DNA of 39,054 nt from Chitinivibrionales bacterium (GCA_014728015.1 WJMI01000112.1:1-39054); one strand, 5' to 3'. Shown: positions 15,035 to 23,963, counted from the first letter of the stretch. Numbers and translations: made by a program. The notes: generated from the letters alone by a model not told the origin.

Positions 15035-16546
15035 TCATCCGCCGTTCCACTGCCAGAAAACGCCGGCATCGCTGGGCACGTGATAGGCGTTCCTATCAAA
15101 GAGGATCTCGTTGTTGGCCCAGAAATGGTTCCGCTGGGCTTCGCCGCCGTCACATACCACTCCATTCGCCCCCGAGTTGCCGTCGTGGGTGATATGATTG
15201 TCGTGTACGTAAATATTGTATGCCATGGCATAGATACCGCGGTCCGTCCATTCCGAATGGAACCCGTCCTGGTCGGGATCGTAGCGGAACGGCTGGTTGA
15301 TGATCGCGATGCCGTTGCCATAGCTCTCGTGCACCTCGACGACATTGTTGTACACTTCGACGTTGCGCGATGCCGATACAGAGAGCTGACCGTTATACAG
15401 CCAGCGGGGCCATTCATACGTGCCGCCGTCCCGGCATACATTGCAGCGAATGACAGCGGTGTCGCTTACCTCATGGAATATGCCCTGGTGTGTATTGTGC
15501 TCGGCGAGATTGCCTTCGTAGAGGACATGAACGTTTGATAAATCGCACCACAAGCCCGAGCCGTGATTGTGGTGGGCATAGTTGCTCCTGATAACCAGGC
15601 TGTCGGTCCACATGAATTTCGTACCGCCGGCTTCCCATCCCCCGCTGTATCCCTGATATCCGTTATAGCAAATCTCGTTGCCGTGGACCAGCGAGCCGGA
15701 CCCGAGAAGGGAGTGTGGCGAAAAGTACTCGGGATGCGCATCCTGGGTCGCCAGGTTAACGGTCAATCCGCCCCGTACCTTAATGCCGATCTGTCCGTTA
15801 TGATGGACATAGCAGCCGGCTATCTTGCAGATGCCGGTCAGGTAGACCGCGGCGCCGTGGTTATACCTGAGCTCGCAGTCTTCCACGATCCAGCCGCCGG
15901 GCTTGTCCTGCCACCCGCTCCCGGACCCGGGATCGTACTGGATAGCGCCGAATTGCGAGCGCACCGCGTATTTCTCCACTACCAGATTACGGATGGTGAC
16001 ATTTTCGGCGCTTTCGCTGTGGAACGCATGCATGGTGACGCCGATTTCCATGGTATGCTCGCCGGGATCGTCGCCCATGTACACGCGATCGTTTGCATAG
16101 TCGAAGTACCACGTGCCGGGGCCCACCGCGCCCAGGCTCAGGACCTGCTTGAGGAACTCGTTGTCCATGAACAGATCTTCGGGGTATATGCATGCGGGGT
16201 AATCATCGGTGCACCCGCTTCCCTCGGGATTCTCCTGGGTCTGCCCATCGTGATACCACCGGCCGCCGTCCTGCTGCCAGTCTTCGAGCACCCGGGCGCC
16301 GCTCATGATGGCGCCGTATTCGCCGATAAAGGTGTTCCCGGATTTGGGTTCGACCGACTGAAGCCGATGTGTTCCTTGTTCGAGCACGAACACGGTAGTG
16401 CCGGGATTGGCATTCACGGCGCTCTGGATATTGTCGCCAACAGCGACAGTGACTGTATCAGCACCGGCAAGACCGGCAAGGAATAGAACGGCTGTCAGAC
16501 AGGAAGGCACAGCGCGCGGGAAGCGCGCACGAAGGTTGTTCATCAT
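15035..16546 (-). CDS. secreted right-handed parallel beta-helix protein, prematurely terminated
   Basis: The 503-residue protein starts at ATG 16546, with GGGGGAG just before; the ATG directly after it is equally possible. Its signal peptide is MNNLRARFPRAVPSCLTAVLFLAGLAGA-like. An entry segment (VAVGDNIQSAVNANPGTTVFVLEQGTHRL) opens the helix, followed by a DUF1565/NosD-like series of coils rich in Asn, His and Gly (YVHHNGQIGIKV, NYAHHNHGSGLWC, NVVEVHESYGNGIAI). It ends with FWQWNGG at an in-frame TGA, after which the same frame continues into a C-terminal sorting-like domain (14591-15034). The original length would have been about 650 residues. If TGA is really a stop, the product may be secreted to the periplasm but not anchored at the surface. 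Confidence 0.8.
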   Translation of the reverse strand: MMNNLRARFPRAVPSCLTAVLFLAGLAGADTVTVAVGDNIQSAVNANPGTTVFVLEQGTHRLQSVEPKSGNTFIGEYGAIMSGARVLEDWQQDGGRWYHDGQTQENPEGSGCTDDYPACIYPEDLFMDNEFLKQVLSLGAVGPGTWYFDYANDRVYMGDDPGEHTMEIGVTMHAFHSESAENVTIRNLVVEKYAVRSQFGAIQYDPGSGSGWQDKPGGWIVEDCELRYNHGAAVYLTGICKIAGCYVHHNGQIGIKVRGGLTVNLATQDAHPEYFSPHSLLGSGSLVHGNEICYNGYQGYSGGWEAGGTKFMWTDSLVIRSNYAHHNHGSGLWCDLSNVHVLYEGNLAEHNTHQGIFHEVSDTAVIRCNVCRDGGTYEWPRWLYNGQLSVSASRNVEVYNNVVEVHESYGNGIAIINQPFRYDPDQDGFHSEWTDRGIYAMAYNIYVHDNHITHDGNSGANGVVCDGGEAQRNHFWANNEILFDRNAYHVPSDAGVFWQWNGG

Positions 16547-16846
16547 CTCCCCCAATGATTGGAAGCAATTCTCGCACACGAAACGGAGCAGGGTCCTTTC
16601 TTATAATATAACGCCGGCAACCGGGAAAATGGGGGATGATCTGGCCGGCATGAATATCCTGCTGGTGTCGGCCTGCTTCGGCCTGTCAAATATCCGCTTT
16701 TTCCAGTCAAGCGGGGACCTCCCCAATACCGGAGGAGCTTCATTTGTTTTTCGTGTGCCTGCCCGGGGGCGTGCACCGGCGGCGTGATCGTTTATATATT
16801 CCTGTTAGCGGCGTGTATTGACAACCTGTTTCCCGCAAGCGTACGA
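16547..16846. other. intergenic region between divergent genes
   Basis: About 300 bases without a supported gene. TTATAATATAA at 16601-16611 gives -10-type boxes on both strands, but no -35 partner at 17 bases was found on either. A GTG at 16784 in frame with the downstream sulfotransferase-like gene would extend it by 21 hydrophobic residues. Confidence 0.4.
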
Positions 16847-17671
16847 ATGAAGCTTCAGAGACGACGTACCATTGAAGGCGATCTTGTTGTCGGCTGGTTG
16901 AGTTTCTTTGATGTCTGGGCGCGTCTTGCTCCGCGCAAAGACAAGAAGATCTTCATCATCGGCCTGCCCAAGACCGCGACCACGTCGGCGCATTTCGCCC
17001 TGCAGAAGGCCGGGTTCAAGGCCGAGCATTTCCCGTATCGCCTGGTCAACTACCACAACGGCGATCTGGTGCTGAACAGAAAAGACCTCGATTATCACGA
17101 TGTCGTCTCGGATCTGCCGGTGGCCGCAAGCGTGGAAACGCTTGTCCGCCTCTATCCCGATGCATACTTTGTCTATACCAATCGTGACAAGCAGAAATGG
17201 CTCGACTCCTGCCGCCGTCATCCGTGGCCCCTCGAATGCATACTGCATGCCGACCTGGCGCGGAAGGTCGGCCGGTATTCGGATTCTCTGGTTGTGTTCC
17301 GGGCCCTCATGAACAACATCCAGAAGCTCAAACTGCTTCACGAGAAAGTACTCGGCTCGAGCATATTCATCCCCGAGGTGTTCTCGGCGCACTACGATGC
17401 CTACGACCAGAAGATTCGCCGTCTGTTCAAGGGAAGACGGTTCATCGAGCTGAATATCGCCGACGGTGTCGACACCAAGGAACGTCTCGGCGAGTTCCTC
17501 GATCTTGACATGGCCGGATCGTTCGAGCACAAGGACTGCTTCTATACTTGGTTTTTCAAGAAGCTCGCCGACAGGGCCGGGTGGGACCGGATCCTCGGCA
17601 TACGCCGGGAGTATCGCGAACGGTACCTGGCCCGGCAGTCGCCGCCCCCGCTCAAATCGTACGCAGCATAG
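16847..17671 (+). CDS. sulfotransferase-family protein
   Basis: This 274-residue protein has the two nucleotide-binding signatures of PAPS-dependent sulfotransferases. The 5'-phosphosulfate loop is IGLPKTATTSAHFAL, about 40 residues in. The 3'-phosphate-binding stretch is FVYTNRDKQKWLDSCRRH, about 100 residues further. The TNRD-W pattern places it near the Sulfotransfer_4-type group, which transfers sulfate to lipids, sugars or small molecules in the cytoplasm. The acceptor is unknown; a role in modifying surface glycans fits the many beta-helix proteins nearby. The ATG at 16847 was chosen because the 21 codons before it, from GTG 16784, use rare codons. Neither start has a good ribosome-binding site. 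A hairpin terminator follows at 17728. Confidence 0.78.
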   Translation: MKLQRRRTIEGDLVVGWLSFFDVWARLAPRKDKKIFIIGLPKTATTSAHFALQKAGFKAEHFPYRLVNYHNGDLVLNRKDLDYHDVVSDLPVAASVETLVRLYPDAYFVYTNRDKQKWLDSCRRHPWPLECILHADLARKVGRYSDSLVVFRALMNNIQKLKLLHEKVLGSSIFIPEVFSAHYDAYDQKIRRLFKGRRFIELNIADGVDTKERLGEFLDLDMAGSFEHKDCFYTWFFKKLADRAGWDRILGIRREYRERYLARQSPPPLKSYAA

Positions 17672-17727
17672 CGCGGTCGGGGCGCGCGCAGCCCCGGCAG
17701 GGCGTGCAAAGCATCCGCCGGAAAAAC

Positions 17728-17765
17728 AAGCGGGCCTGCTTCCACGGAAGCAGGCCCGCTTTCAT
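17728..17765. terminator. bidirectional intrinsic terminator
   Basis: A perfect 13-bp stem (AGCGGGCCTGCTT at 17729-17741 with AAGCAGGCCCGCT at 17748-17760) plus one C-G pair closes a CACG loop. On the minus strand it is followed by TTGTTTTTC, a good U-tract for ending the operon at 17790-21819. On the plus strand only TTTCAT follows, so it is weaker for the sulfotransferase-like gene. Confidence 0.85.
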
Positions 17766-17789
17766 ATTCGCGTGGCGCACAGGGCCGGC

Positions 17790-20123
17790 CTATTCTTCGG
17801 GCTCCGGCTCCGGCGTTTCGTCGAGCTCCTCGAGTTCCTTCTGGAGCTTCTCCATTTCCTCGTCGAGCTCTTCGACCTTCTCGACTTCCTTCTCGACAGC
17901 CTTGGCGGCTTCCTTGGTCCCGGCCATCTTCTGGGCCTTGGCCAGCGCGTACTCGATATCGTCGCGCACGGTGAGGGCATCCTTGGAGAAGAACACGCGC
18001 CGCGAGTGCTCGTCAAAATACAGCAGGTCCTTGTGGATCTGCCCGCGGAGGTTCTGCTGCGGCGTGTGCAGGCTGTCTATTTGCTTGACAACAAGGGACG
18101 TCTGCGTGGTGAGCGCCAGCTGCTTGGCGTTCGCGGCCACGCCGTGGTAGTCGTCGCGATGCGCGCGGTACTTCTCTGCCCGCGTTGCTTTCTCCGCTTC
18201 GGTGGGGGCGACATACCGGCTGATGCGCTCGAACGCCGGGTTCAGCACGGCGACCGCCTGGTCGTACTGCTTCTGCATCATCAGGCAGTACGCCTGCAGA
18301 AGCTGCGCTTCGCATTGCAGCGGCACTTTGTCGGTTGTCTGTTCGAGGTCCTTGGCGGCGCTCATGCAGTCGACCCACTGCTGCGCCTTGAGCGCGGTCC
18401 ATGCGAGCCCGAGGAGCGCATCTTCGTAGAAATAGCTTCCCTTGGGCACCCGCCTGAGCGCGCTGACCGCCTTTGACAGGGCGCGCTCCTGGCCGCCGAG
18501 CCCTTCGTAGAAAATGTAGCCCAGAAGCACGTAGGATCTGTTGGCGATTTCCTTCTCGGCCTCGCTCTTGGCGATTGCCTGGATCGAGTTGTCGAGCGCC
18601 TCGATGGCAAGGTCCATGTTGTTGGAAAGCACGTGCGCGACAGCGGCCGAGTGCTGGGCGAAGATGTACTCCGGATGCGTTTCGGGAATAAGCGAGAACA
18701 ACTGCAGGGCCTTCTGGTACTGGTCCTGCCGCAGGTGCGATTCGCCCATGATATAGAACGCGTGGTACTTGAGAGAGTCCTGGACCGTGGGCTTGTTGAG
18801 AAGAGACATCTGCGCCGCAACCTGATCGTCATTGTCGTTACGGTAGTGAATGCGCATGAGTCCGAGGTCGGCGTAGGGCACGACATTGCTCCGCGGGTAG
18901 TTCTTCTTGGTTTCTTCGTAGCTTTCCACCGATGCCGCGCGCATATCCATCTTTTCCTGGCACCGGCCCAGGTAGTAGCTGACCCAGTCATTCTTGAAGA
19001 AATCGGGGAACTCGGCCAGGATGCGTCCGAAAATAAAGAAGGCATCCCAGTATTTGCCGGCCCAGAACAGGGACAGGGCGCGGTTGTACAGGTCGTTGGG
19101 CGCGAGGCTTGCCAGCCGCGCCATTTTGCGCGCATAGATTTCCTCGCGATGCTTGCCGATATCCGATCGGAAATAGAACGTATGCGTGGTGGCTTCATCG
19201 TCGTTGAGCATGTTCATGTACTGATACAGTACCTGGAAATCGCGGCCGTTGTTGATGGTTGGCACATTGACCCCGCCGGCCAGGCCCCAGTAGTCCGATC
19301 CGATCTGGAAATACGCGTTGAACATCCTGAGTATCCAGAAGCCGAGACGTGAGTTGAAATCGAACTCGATTGTCTTGCTGAGTGATTTTGTTTCGCCGCT
19401 GGCGGCGGTCTCGAAGAAATCGTCGGCCTTGGCCAGGAAATCCTTGATGTCGACATCGATGCCGGCTTCAATACGTTTTTCCCAGATGTGCGCCAGCCAG
19501 GATGCCCGGATATTGCGCGCATAGGAGACATCGTTGATTTTCGGGGCCAGAAGGTTCTGACCGGTCACGCCCACCAGATGATCGCCTATGAGCGGATGGC
19601 GGATGAGGCGGTACGTGATGCCGGCATCGATGCCCACGCCCGGCGCGGGCGCATCGCCGAAATTGGTCATGTAGGCAAGCGTGAGGTTGGCGCCCACACT
19701 CAGCCTGTTGATCGGGTTGATGGCGTACGAAGCCGCGAAGAAATGGTTCTGATTGCTTTTGGTCTGGCCGGTCTTGGAAATGGAGCTGCCGTCCCACACG
19801 GCGACATCGACATCACCGCCGTGCTCGCCGAGCCACGTGAATCCGGCCGACTGGTACAGGCCGATGGGCACGGTGGCGCCCATCTCCCACAGCCGGAACG
19901 AGTTTGCCAGCACCATGGCAAACGCTCCGCGGGCGCTCACGTAGTTTTCCTCTGTCATGTATGCGGGGTTGTTGATAGGGGAGTGGCTCGTAAGCAGATC
20001 GCGCCATCGCTGGGTTACCACGAATTCTCCCGGAAGACCGTCCGCACGCACGACCGCCATCAGGCCCGCGAGAAGCAGGCACGTTCCCCCCAAACGCACT
20101 TCAACCCAGTCAAACCGTCTCAT
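17790..20123 (-). CDS. PorV/PorQ-like outer-membrane barrel fused to TPR repeats and acidic coiled coil
   Basis: The 777-residue protein has a signal peptide (MRRFDWVEVRLGGTCLLLAGLMAVVRA). The start at 20123 has AGAGGAG 4 bases before it. An upstream ATG that overlaps the previous stop as TGATG (start 20150) is a coupled alternative. Residues 30-320 resemble PorV/PorQ barrels (SPINNPAYMTEEN, alternating aromatic strands, FYFRSDIG). Residues 340-640 are TPR units (DLYNRALSLFWAGKYWDAFFIFGRIL and later copies). The last 60 residues are a heptad-like Glu/Lys coiled coil ending in EPEPEE. The design suggests an outer-membrane anchor with a periplasmic protein-binding scaffold, possibly serving export of the two beta-helix proteins encoded just upstream in the same operon. 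This functional link is inference. Confidence 0.8.
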   Translation of the reverse strand: MRRFDWVEVRLGGTCLLLAGLMAVVRADGLPGEFVVTQRWRDLLTSHSPINNPAYMTEENYVSARGAFAMVLANSFRLWEMGATVPIGLYQSAGFTWLGEHGGDVDVAVWDGSSISKTGQTKSNQNHFFAASYAINPINRLSVGANLTLAYMTNFGDAPAPGVGIDAGITYRLIRHPLIGDHLVGVTGQNLLAPKINDVSYARNIRASWLAHIWEKRIEAGIDVDIKDFLAKADDFFETAASGETKSLSKTIEFDFNSRLGFWILRMFNAYFQIGSDYWGLAGGVNVPTINNGRDFQVLYQYMNMLNDDEATTHTFYFRSDIGKHREEIYARKMARLASLAPNDLYNRALSLFWAGKYWDAFFIFGRILAEFPDFFKNDWVSYYLGRCQEKMDMRAASVESYEETKKNYPRSNVVPYADLGLMRIHYRNDNDDQVAAQMSLLNKPTVQDSLKYHAFYIMGESHLRQDQYQKALQLFSLIPETHPEYIFAQHSAAVAHVLSNNMDLAIEALDNSIQAIAKSEAEKEIANRSYVLLGYIFYEGLGGQERALSKAVSALRRVPKGSYFYEDALLGLAWTALKAQQWVDCMSAAKDLEQTTDKVPLQCEAQLLQAYCLMMQKQYDQAVAVLNPAFERISRYVAPTEAEKATRAEKYRAHRDDYHGVAANAKQLALTTQTSLVVKQIDSLHTPQQNLRGQIHKDLLYFDEHSRRVFFSKDALTVRDDIEYALAKAQKMAGTKEAAKAVEKEVEKVEELDEEMEKLQKELEELDETPEPEPEE

Positions 20124-20149
20124 AGCTCCTCTTTCTTTTTTATAGGGCA

Positions 20150-20974
20150 TCACTCAAGCCGCGCGCCGAGATCCTTGCCGTCAGTGCCCTTAATTTTGCA
20201 GCACAATTTCGGATTGGGCCGGAAATTCAGCTTGCTCCGCGGGGCGATGAAAGCAGGATCAAACGAGAAATTCCCGTCCGGGACCTCTTTCCACGTCCTG
20301 AGGTTTTTGTAGAAATTGTTCTTGGAGATTTCGGATTTCAGGGACTCCTCGGACAGTTTCAGGCCGAACCGCTCGTTATGCGCGATAGTATTGTTCTCGA
20401 TGATAATGTTGGATGCGCCCCCGACGGCTATGCCGTGGTTCGCGTTGAACGCGATGGTGTTATGGTTAACTGATGCGATAGTCGAGCGCACGTCCCATCC
20501 CTGGATGCCGGATGCGCGGTTGAACGCGATAATATTGTCCTGGATTCTGGGGAGGTGACGGACCACGATAATGCCGGTCTGCCAGTTCCGGATGATACGG
20601 CATTTCTCGATGATATTGCCCGCGGCATTGGAAAACACCCCGATGGTGCCGTTGGTGACTACGAAACCCGAAAGCGCGCAGCTCTTGCCCAGTGTCACCA
20701 CGGTCCCCCGGCCGTTCCCGTTGATTGTCGCGCCGTAGAGCGCCCGGGAAACCAGCGCGACCCCGGATTTGACAAACACGTGTTCGCGGTACACGCCGCG
20801 CTCGACATACACGGTGTCGCCAGCCTTTGCTTTCACCATGGCCTGGCTGATTGTTGGAATGCCCGCCGAGGGCACCTTGATTGTTGCACCGGCCAGGATG
20901 GCCGCCGGCACGAACGCCGCGATCGCCGCGGCCCTGCACACTGCCCGAACGCCCCGATTGTGCTGCATGCTCAT
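20150..20974 (-). CDS. secreted beta-helix (NosD-like) protein, copy 2 of a tandem pair
   Basis: This 274-residue protein begins at 20974 (GGGAG ribosome-binding site) with a signal peptide ending near ILAGA. The entry segment ISQAMVKAKAGDTVYVERGVYRE is followed by about ten beta-helix coils (NIIEKCRIIRNWQTGIIVV, GIQGWDVRSTIASV, HNTIAFNANHGIAVGG). It ends with TDGKDLGARLE. There is no C-terminal sorting domain, unlike the longer beta-helix proteins here. It is a close paralogue of the gene just upstream, 29 bases away, and its stop overlaps an in-frame ATG of the barrel-TPR gene. A periplasmic carbohydrate-binding or copper-NosD-type role is possible but unproven. Confidence 0.85.
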   Translation of the reverse strand: MSMQHNRGVRAVCRAAAIAAFVPAAILAGATIKVPSAGIPTISQAMVKAKAGDTVYVERGVYREHVFVKSGVALVSRALYGATINGNGRGTVVTLGKSCALSGFVVTNGTIGVFSNAAGNIIEKCRIIRNWQTGIIVVRHLPRIQDNIIAFNRASGIQGWDVRSTIASVNHNTIAFNANHGIAVGGASNIIIENNTIAHNERFGLKLSEESLKSEISKNNFYKNLRTWKEVPDGNFSFDPAFIAPRSKLNFRPNPKLCCKIKGTDGKDLGARLE

Positions 20975-21003
20975 GACTGACTCCCGTTCTGCTCGTTGAG
21001 ACA

Positions 21004-21819
21004 CTAATCCCCCAGACGCGCGCCGAGATCCTGATTGTCGGTCCCCATGTTGTGACACCGCGAGCCCTTGGCCAGCTTGAAATTCATTTTGCGCGGCGCG
21101 ACAAACAAGGGATCGAACGCGAAATTGTCAGATGGAAACGACTCGAATATCTCGGTGTTGCCGAAGAAACAGTTTCGCCGCAGGGTCACTTTTACTTGCG
21201 GCTCGACTTTCATCCCCATCTTTTCGTTGAACGCGAGGATATTGTTTTCGAGGAAAAGCTGGGAGTTGCCGCCCAGGGATATGCCGTGGTTGCCGTTATA
21301 GGCGATCGTGTTGTGCGCGACCGCCGACACGGTCGAGCGCACGTCCCACCCCTGGATACCGGAACCCTCGTTGTACACCACGACATTGTCTTCGATAGTG
21401 GGCAGATGCCCGACGCACATGATGCCGGTTTGGGTGTTGCCGTGCACGAGGCACTGAATGATACGGTTGCCGTGCCCGCCGGAATAAACGCCGATTGTTC
21501 CCGATGATACGTCGAATCCCACGAGCGCGGCGTTATTGACAAGCGTTATTACTTTTTCCGCGCCGCCGCCGTCGATCCGCGCCCCGAACCGCTCTTTGGA
21601 GAGGAGCGTTATGCCCGATCCCACCGAGAAGCTTTCGCGGTACACGCCCTTGGCAACGAGCACGGTATCGCCTTTCTTGGCCTTCGAGAGCGCGCGCCCG
21701 ATATCAGGATGTTCCTTTGACGGTACCTCAAGGGTGGCGCCGCGGGGGGCGAACGAGAGCGCGAGGACCAGAAATGCGGCCAGGCAAAGCCTACACGAGT
21801 GAGAAACATGAAGGCACAT
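21004..21819 (-). CDS. secreted beta-helix (NosD-like) protein, copy 1 of a tandem pair
   Basis: The 271-residue protein starts at 21819 with AAAGGA 9 bases upstream and has a signal peptide ending near APRGA. The helix entry is IGRALSKAKKGDTVLVAKGVYRE, and the coils include GIQGWDVRSTVSAV and HNTIAYNGNHGISLGG, shared nearly residue for residue with the next gene. Both end with a D-LGARL motif. This is the first gene of a three-gene minus-strand operon (two beta-helix proteins, then the barrel-TPR fusion). The two copies have diverged enough that they arose by an old duplication. Confidence 0.85.
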   Translation of the reverse strand: MCLHVSHSCRLCLAAFLVLALSFAPRGATLEVPSKEHPDIGRALSKAKKGDTVLVAKGVYRESFSVGSGITLLSKERFGARIDGGGAEKVITLVNNAALVGFDVSSGTIGVYSGGHGNRIIQCLVHGNTQTGIMCVGHLPTIEDNVVVYNEGSGIQGWDVRSTVSAVAHNTIAYNGNHGISLGGNSQLFLENNILAFNEKMGMKVEPQVKVTLRRNCFFGNTEIFESFPSDNFAFDPLFVAPRKMNFKLAKGSRCHNMGTDNQDLGARLGD

Positions 21820-22231
21820 GGGCCTGATTCCTTTCGGCTGGCTTACTCGATTAAATCCGGAAAACGTTGGCGTACTTGGCGCTTTGCCTGCAGATAGAAC
21901 AGTGTTTCCCGATGGAAAGCACTTTCGATTCTCCTTTTTTTAATCTAATTGAGTGCTTGCGCAAACACAAAGGATACCGTAGAAATCCGCAATTCAAGCG
22001 TCCACATATACTTGGTGCGCATGGAGCGCTTAAAGGTTCGAATGCGGGCGCATCGGGCCGTGAGGGGGGCCGCAGGGCGAAAGAGCGTGGCGGCGCGGCA
22101 GACCATGTGGTTGTCGGTTCTTCAGTTACGCGCACGGTTTATTGGAAATGCTTTTATGGATTAATTAGATTTATGATAGACCGGCGGACGAACGCGCCCG
22201 GCGAGGTCTTTTTACCGGTAAGGAACGGTGT
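21820..22231. other. 412-base divergent intergenic region
   Basis: No gene is supported here. The left part (21840-21960) is relatively AT-rich and should hold the promoter of the minus-strand operon. Near the right end TTGGAA (22142-22147) is followed after 18 bases by TAGATT (22166-22171), a weak promoter candidate for the lipoprotein gene. The middle (22030-22130) is G-rich and unremarkable. No RNA gene signature was recognised. Confidence 0.35.
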
Positions 22232-23923
22232 ATGGTCAGAATCGCGGCATATGGCAGTATCGTTGCGGCAGTCGGGGCGGGCCTGTTTTCGTGCAACCTT
22301 TTCAGCCCCACCGAAGATTACCGTCATGCGGAACGCTACGGTCCGAAATCGATGGTCCAGGAGGGAAAGCTTTGCATGCGCGATTCCGACTGGGAAACGG
22401 CCATTGACTGGTTCGACATGGCGCTCGACGAGGATTCCAGCCTGTCGGAGGCATATTTCTATAAAGGTAAGTGTATTCTTCGTCTCAGCGATGTTGATCT
22501 CAATGATGTGTGGACCGATATCAACCCGAACCGTCCGGACACCAATTCGGTTCCGTTTCTGTTTACGCTCCCCTCCGGGCGGAGCCTCGATGAAGACGTG
22601 ACTATCAGGCAGGACCTGCGCGCCTACTGGCGCTCGGTCGACCCGTCAGCCACCGCCACATCAATACCCACGCTTCTCGATTCGGTGTATCTCGAACGGA
22701 AGCGGATGTACGATGCGGTCTGCAGCGCCATCGGGCTTCTGGAGTACATCCATTATAATCCCGGCAAGATGGACGGTGAGATTGTTCGGAAGCAGTACGA
22801 GAGCGACTATCTGGTCGAGATAACGGTGAAGGCCGTGCTCAGCCTGGTCGACCTCAATTATAACGATTCGCTGGAATGGGGCGGCGAGGAGCAGAAAGCG
22901 TTTCGCCGGCTGGTCCAGGACATCCCCAGTCTCGAGCCCGACAGCATGGTGCTCGACAGCCTGAAGCAAATCTCGAACGATCCCAAAGACATCAACAAGG
23001 CCATCGATTCGCTGCTTTTGAAGCTCAATCAGGCCGACACGAGCTACAATAATTTTCATCGGGAGCTCGTGGAGGCAGAGGAAGAGACCGATGCCATCGA
23101 CAGCGACATGGCCAAGCCGCTTGGCGACATTATCGGGGATCTTCGCCGGGTCGCTCCTTTCTATTATTATAACGATTTCGCCGACAACGACTCCGACTGG
23201 TACGACACCGACCAGAACGGCAGGGTTGACCGGATGATCTGGATCGACTGGGACGGCGACGACATGATCGACATCACGGCAAACAACACCGGCCATATCG
23301 GCGATGATGCCCACCGGCAGGCCTATCCCGCCTGGTACGAGGATATCGACGATGCCGATGCCGATTACCACCGGTTCATCTACAAGGGGCCGTACACGCA
23401 CGAGTTCATCGCGGGCGACTGGGGTGTCGACGAAGAGATCCTTGACGGGTACGACAACGATGGCGACGGGCTTACCGACGAAGACTCGCGCGTGGCCGCG
23501 GATTCGCTCGACGATGACGGCGACTATTACGACACCGATCCCTCGGAAGGCGATCCTGAAATCGACAGCAGCCGTCACCCGATGGCGTGGACCAGCACGG
23601 CCGACCTGAGCATCGATTTGACCGGCGGCACCGGGGCATGGGACACCGTGCATGTAGACTCGCTGTTCGCGGCAACGTACGACAGCCTGTACGAAGCGAT
23701 CTACGGTATCAACCTTTTCGACCCGTCCGCAAGAACGGCCAAATACAAGATACCGGTGTACAGGGGCCGCGACTATCCCGGGGAATTCACGGGCGGTGAC
23801 TACGGCATGGATGAAGAGTGGTTTGACGGGGTCGACAACGACGGTGATGGACTGATAGATGAGGATGTCGGTGAGGCGATCCCGGATTCATCGTTGCGGC
23901 AGATAATAATCCAGAACCAGTAG
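22232..23923 (+). CDS. lipoprotein with TPR-like N-terminus and Asp-rich calcium-binding-type repeats
   Basis: This 563-residue protein has a lipobox LFSC at about residues 18-21, so it is lipid-anchored. Residues 40-90 form a TPR-like pair (KLCMRDSDWETAIDWFDMALDEDSSLSEAYFYKGKC). The middle is helical. The C-terminal third is very acidic, with EF-hand/thrombospondin type 3-like loops: DNDSDWYDTDQNGRVD, DNDGDGLTDEDS, DDDGDYYDTDPSEGD and DNDGDGLIDEDVGE. Two blocks near residues 384-420 and 509-545 (Y-G---EF--GD-G-DEE--DG-DNDGDGL-DED) are internal repeats. Calcium binding is likely from the motifs. The start has AAGGA 9 bases upstream. It is followed after 40 bases by a barrel gene, so the two may form a surface complex. 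Confidence 0.78.
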   Translation: MVRIAAYGSIVAAVGAGLFSCNLFSPTEDYRHAERYGPKSMVQEGKLCMRDSDWETAIDWFDMALDEDSSLSEAYFYKGKCILRLSDVDLNDVWTDINPNRPDTNSVPFLFTLPSGRSLDEDVTIRQDLRAYWRSVDPSATATSIPTLLDSVYLERKRMYDAVCSAIGLLEYIHYNPGKMDGEIVRKQYESDYLVEITVKAVLSLVDLNYNDSLEWGGEEQKAFRRLVQDIPSLEPDSMVLDSLKQISNDPKDINKAIDSLLLKLNQADTSYNNFHRELVEAEEETDAIDSDMAKPLGDIIGDLRRVAPFYYYNDFADNDSDWYDTDQNGRVDRMIWIDWDGDDMIDITANNTGHIGDDAHRQAYPAWYEDIDDADADYHRFIYKGPYTHEFIAGDWGVDEEILDGYDNDGDGLTDEDSRVAADSLDDDGDYYDTDPSEGDPEIDSSRHPMAWTSTADLSIDLTGGTGAWDTVHVDSLFAATYDSLYEAIYGINLFDPSARTAKYKIPVYRGRDYPGEFTGGDYGMDEEWFDGVDNDGDGLIDEDVGEAIPDSSLRQIIIQNQ

Positions 23924-23963
23924 GCGAGGCGTGTTGCCCGGAACCAAGCAGAGGAAACAGCGT

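Noticed and set aside
15035-15037. TGA read as selenocysteine or as a sense codon under an altered genetic code
   Set aside because: TGA ends several other genes here in ATGA overlaps, and no selenocysteine insertion hairpin was seen right after it.
14405-16486. long plus-strand frames (377 and 307 codons) over the minus-strand beta-helix gene
   Set aside because: The minus strand has a signal peptide, ribosome-binding site and beta-helix motifs; the plus frames lack all of these.
22020-22060. tRNA-like T-loop (GGTTCGAATGC)
   Set aside because: No acceptor or anticodon stem can be formed around it.
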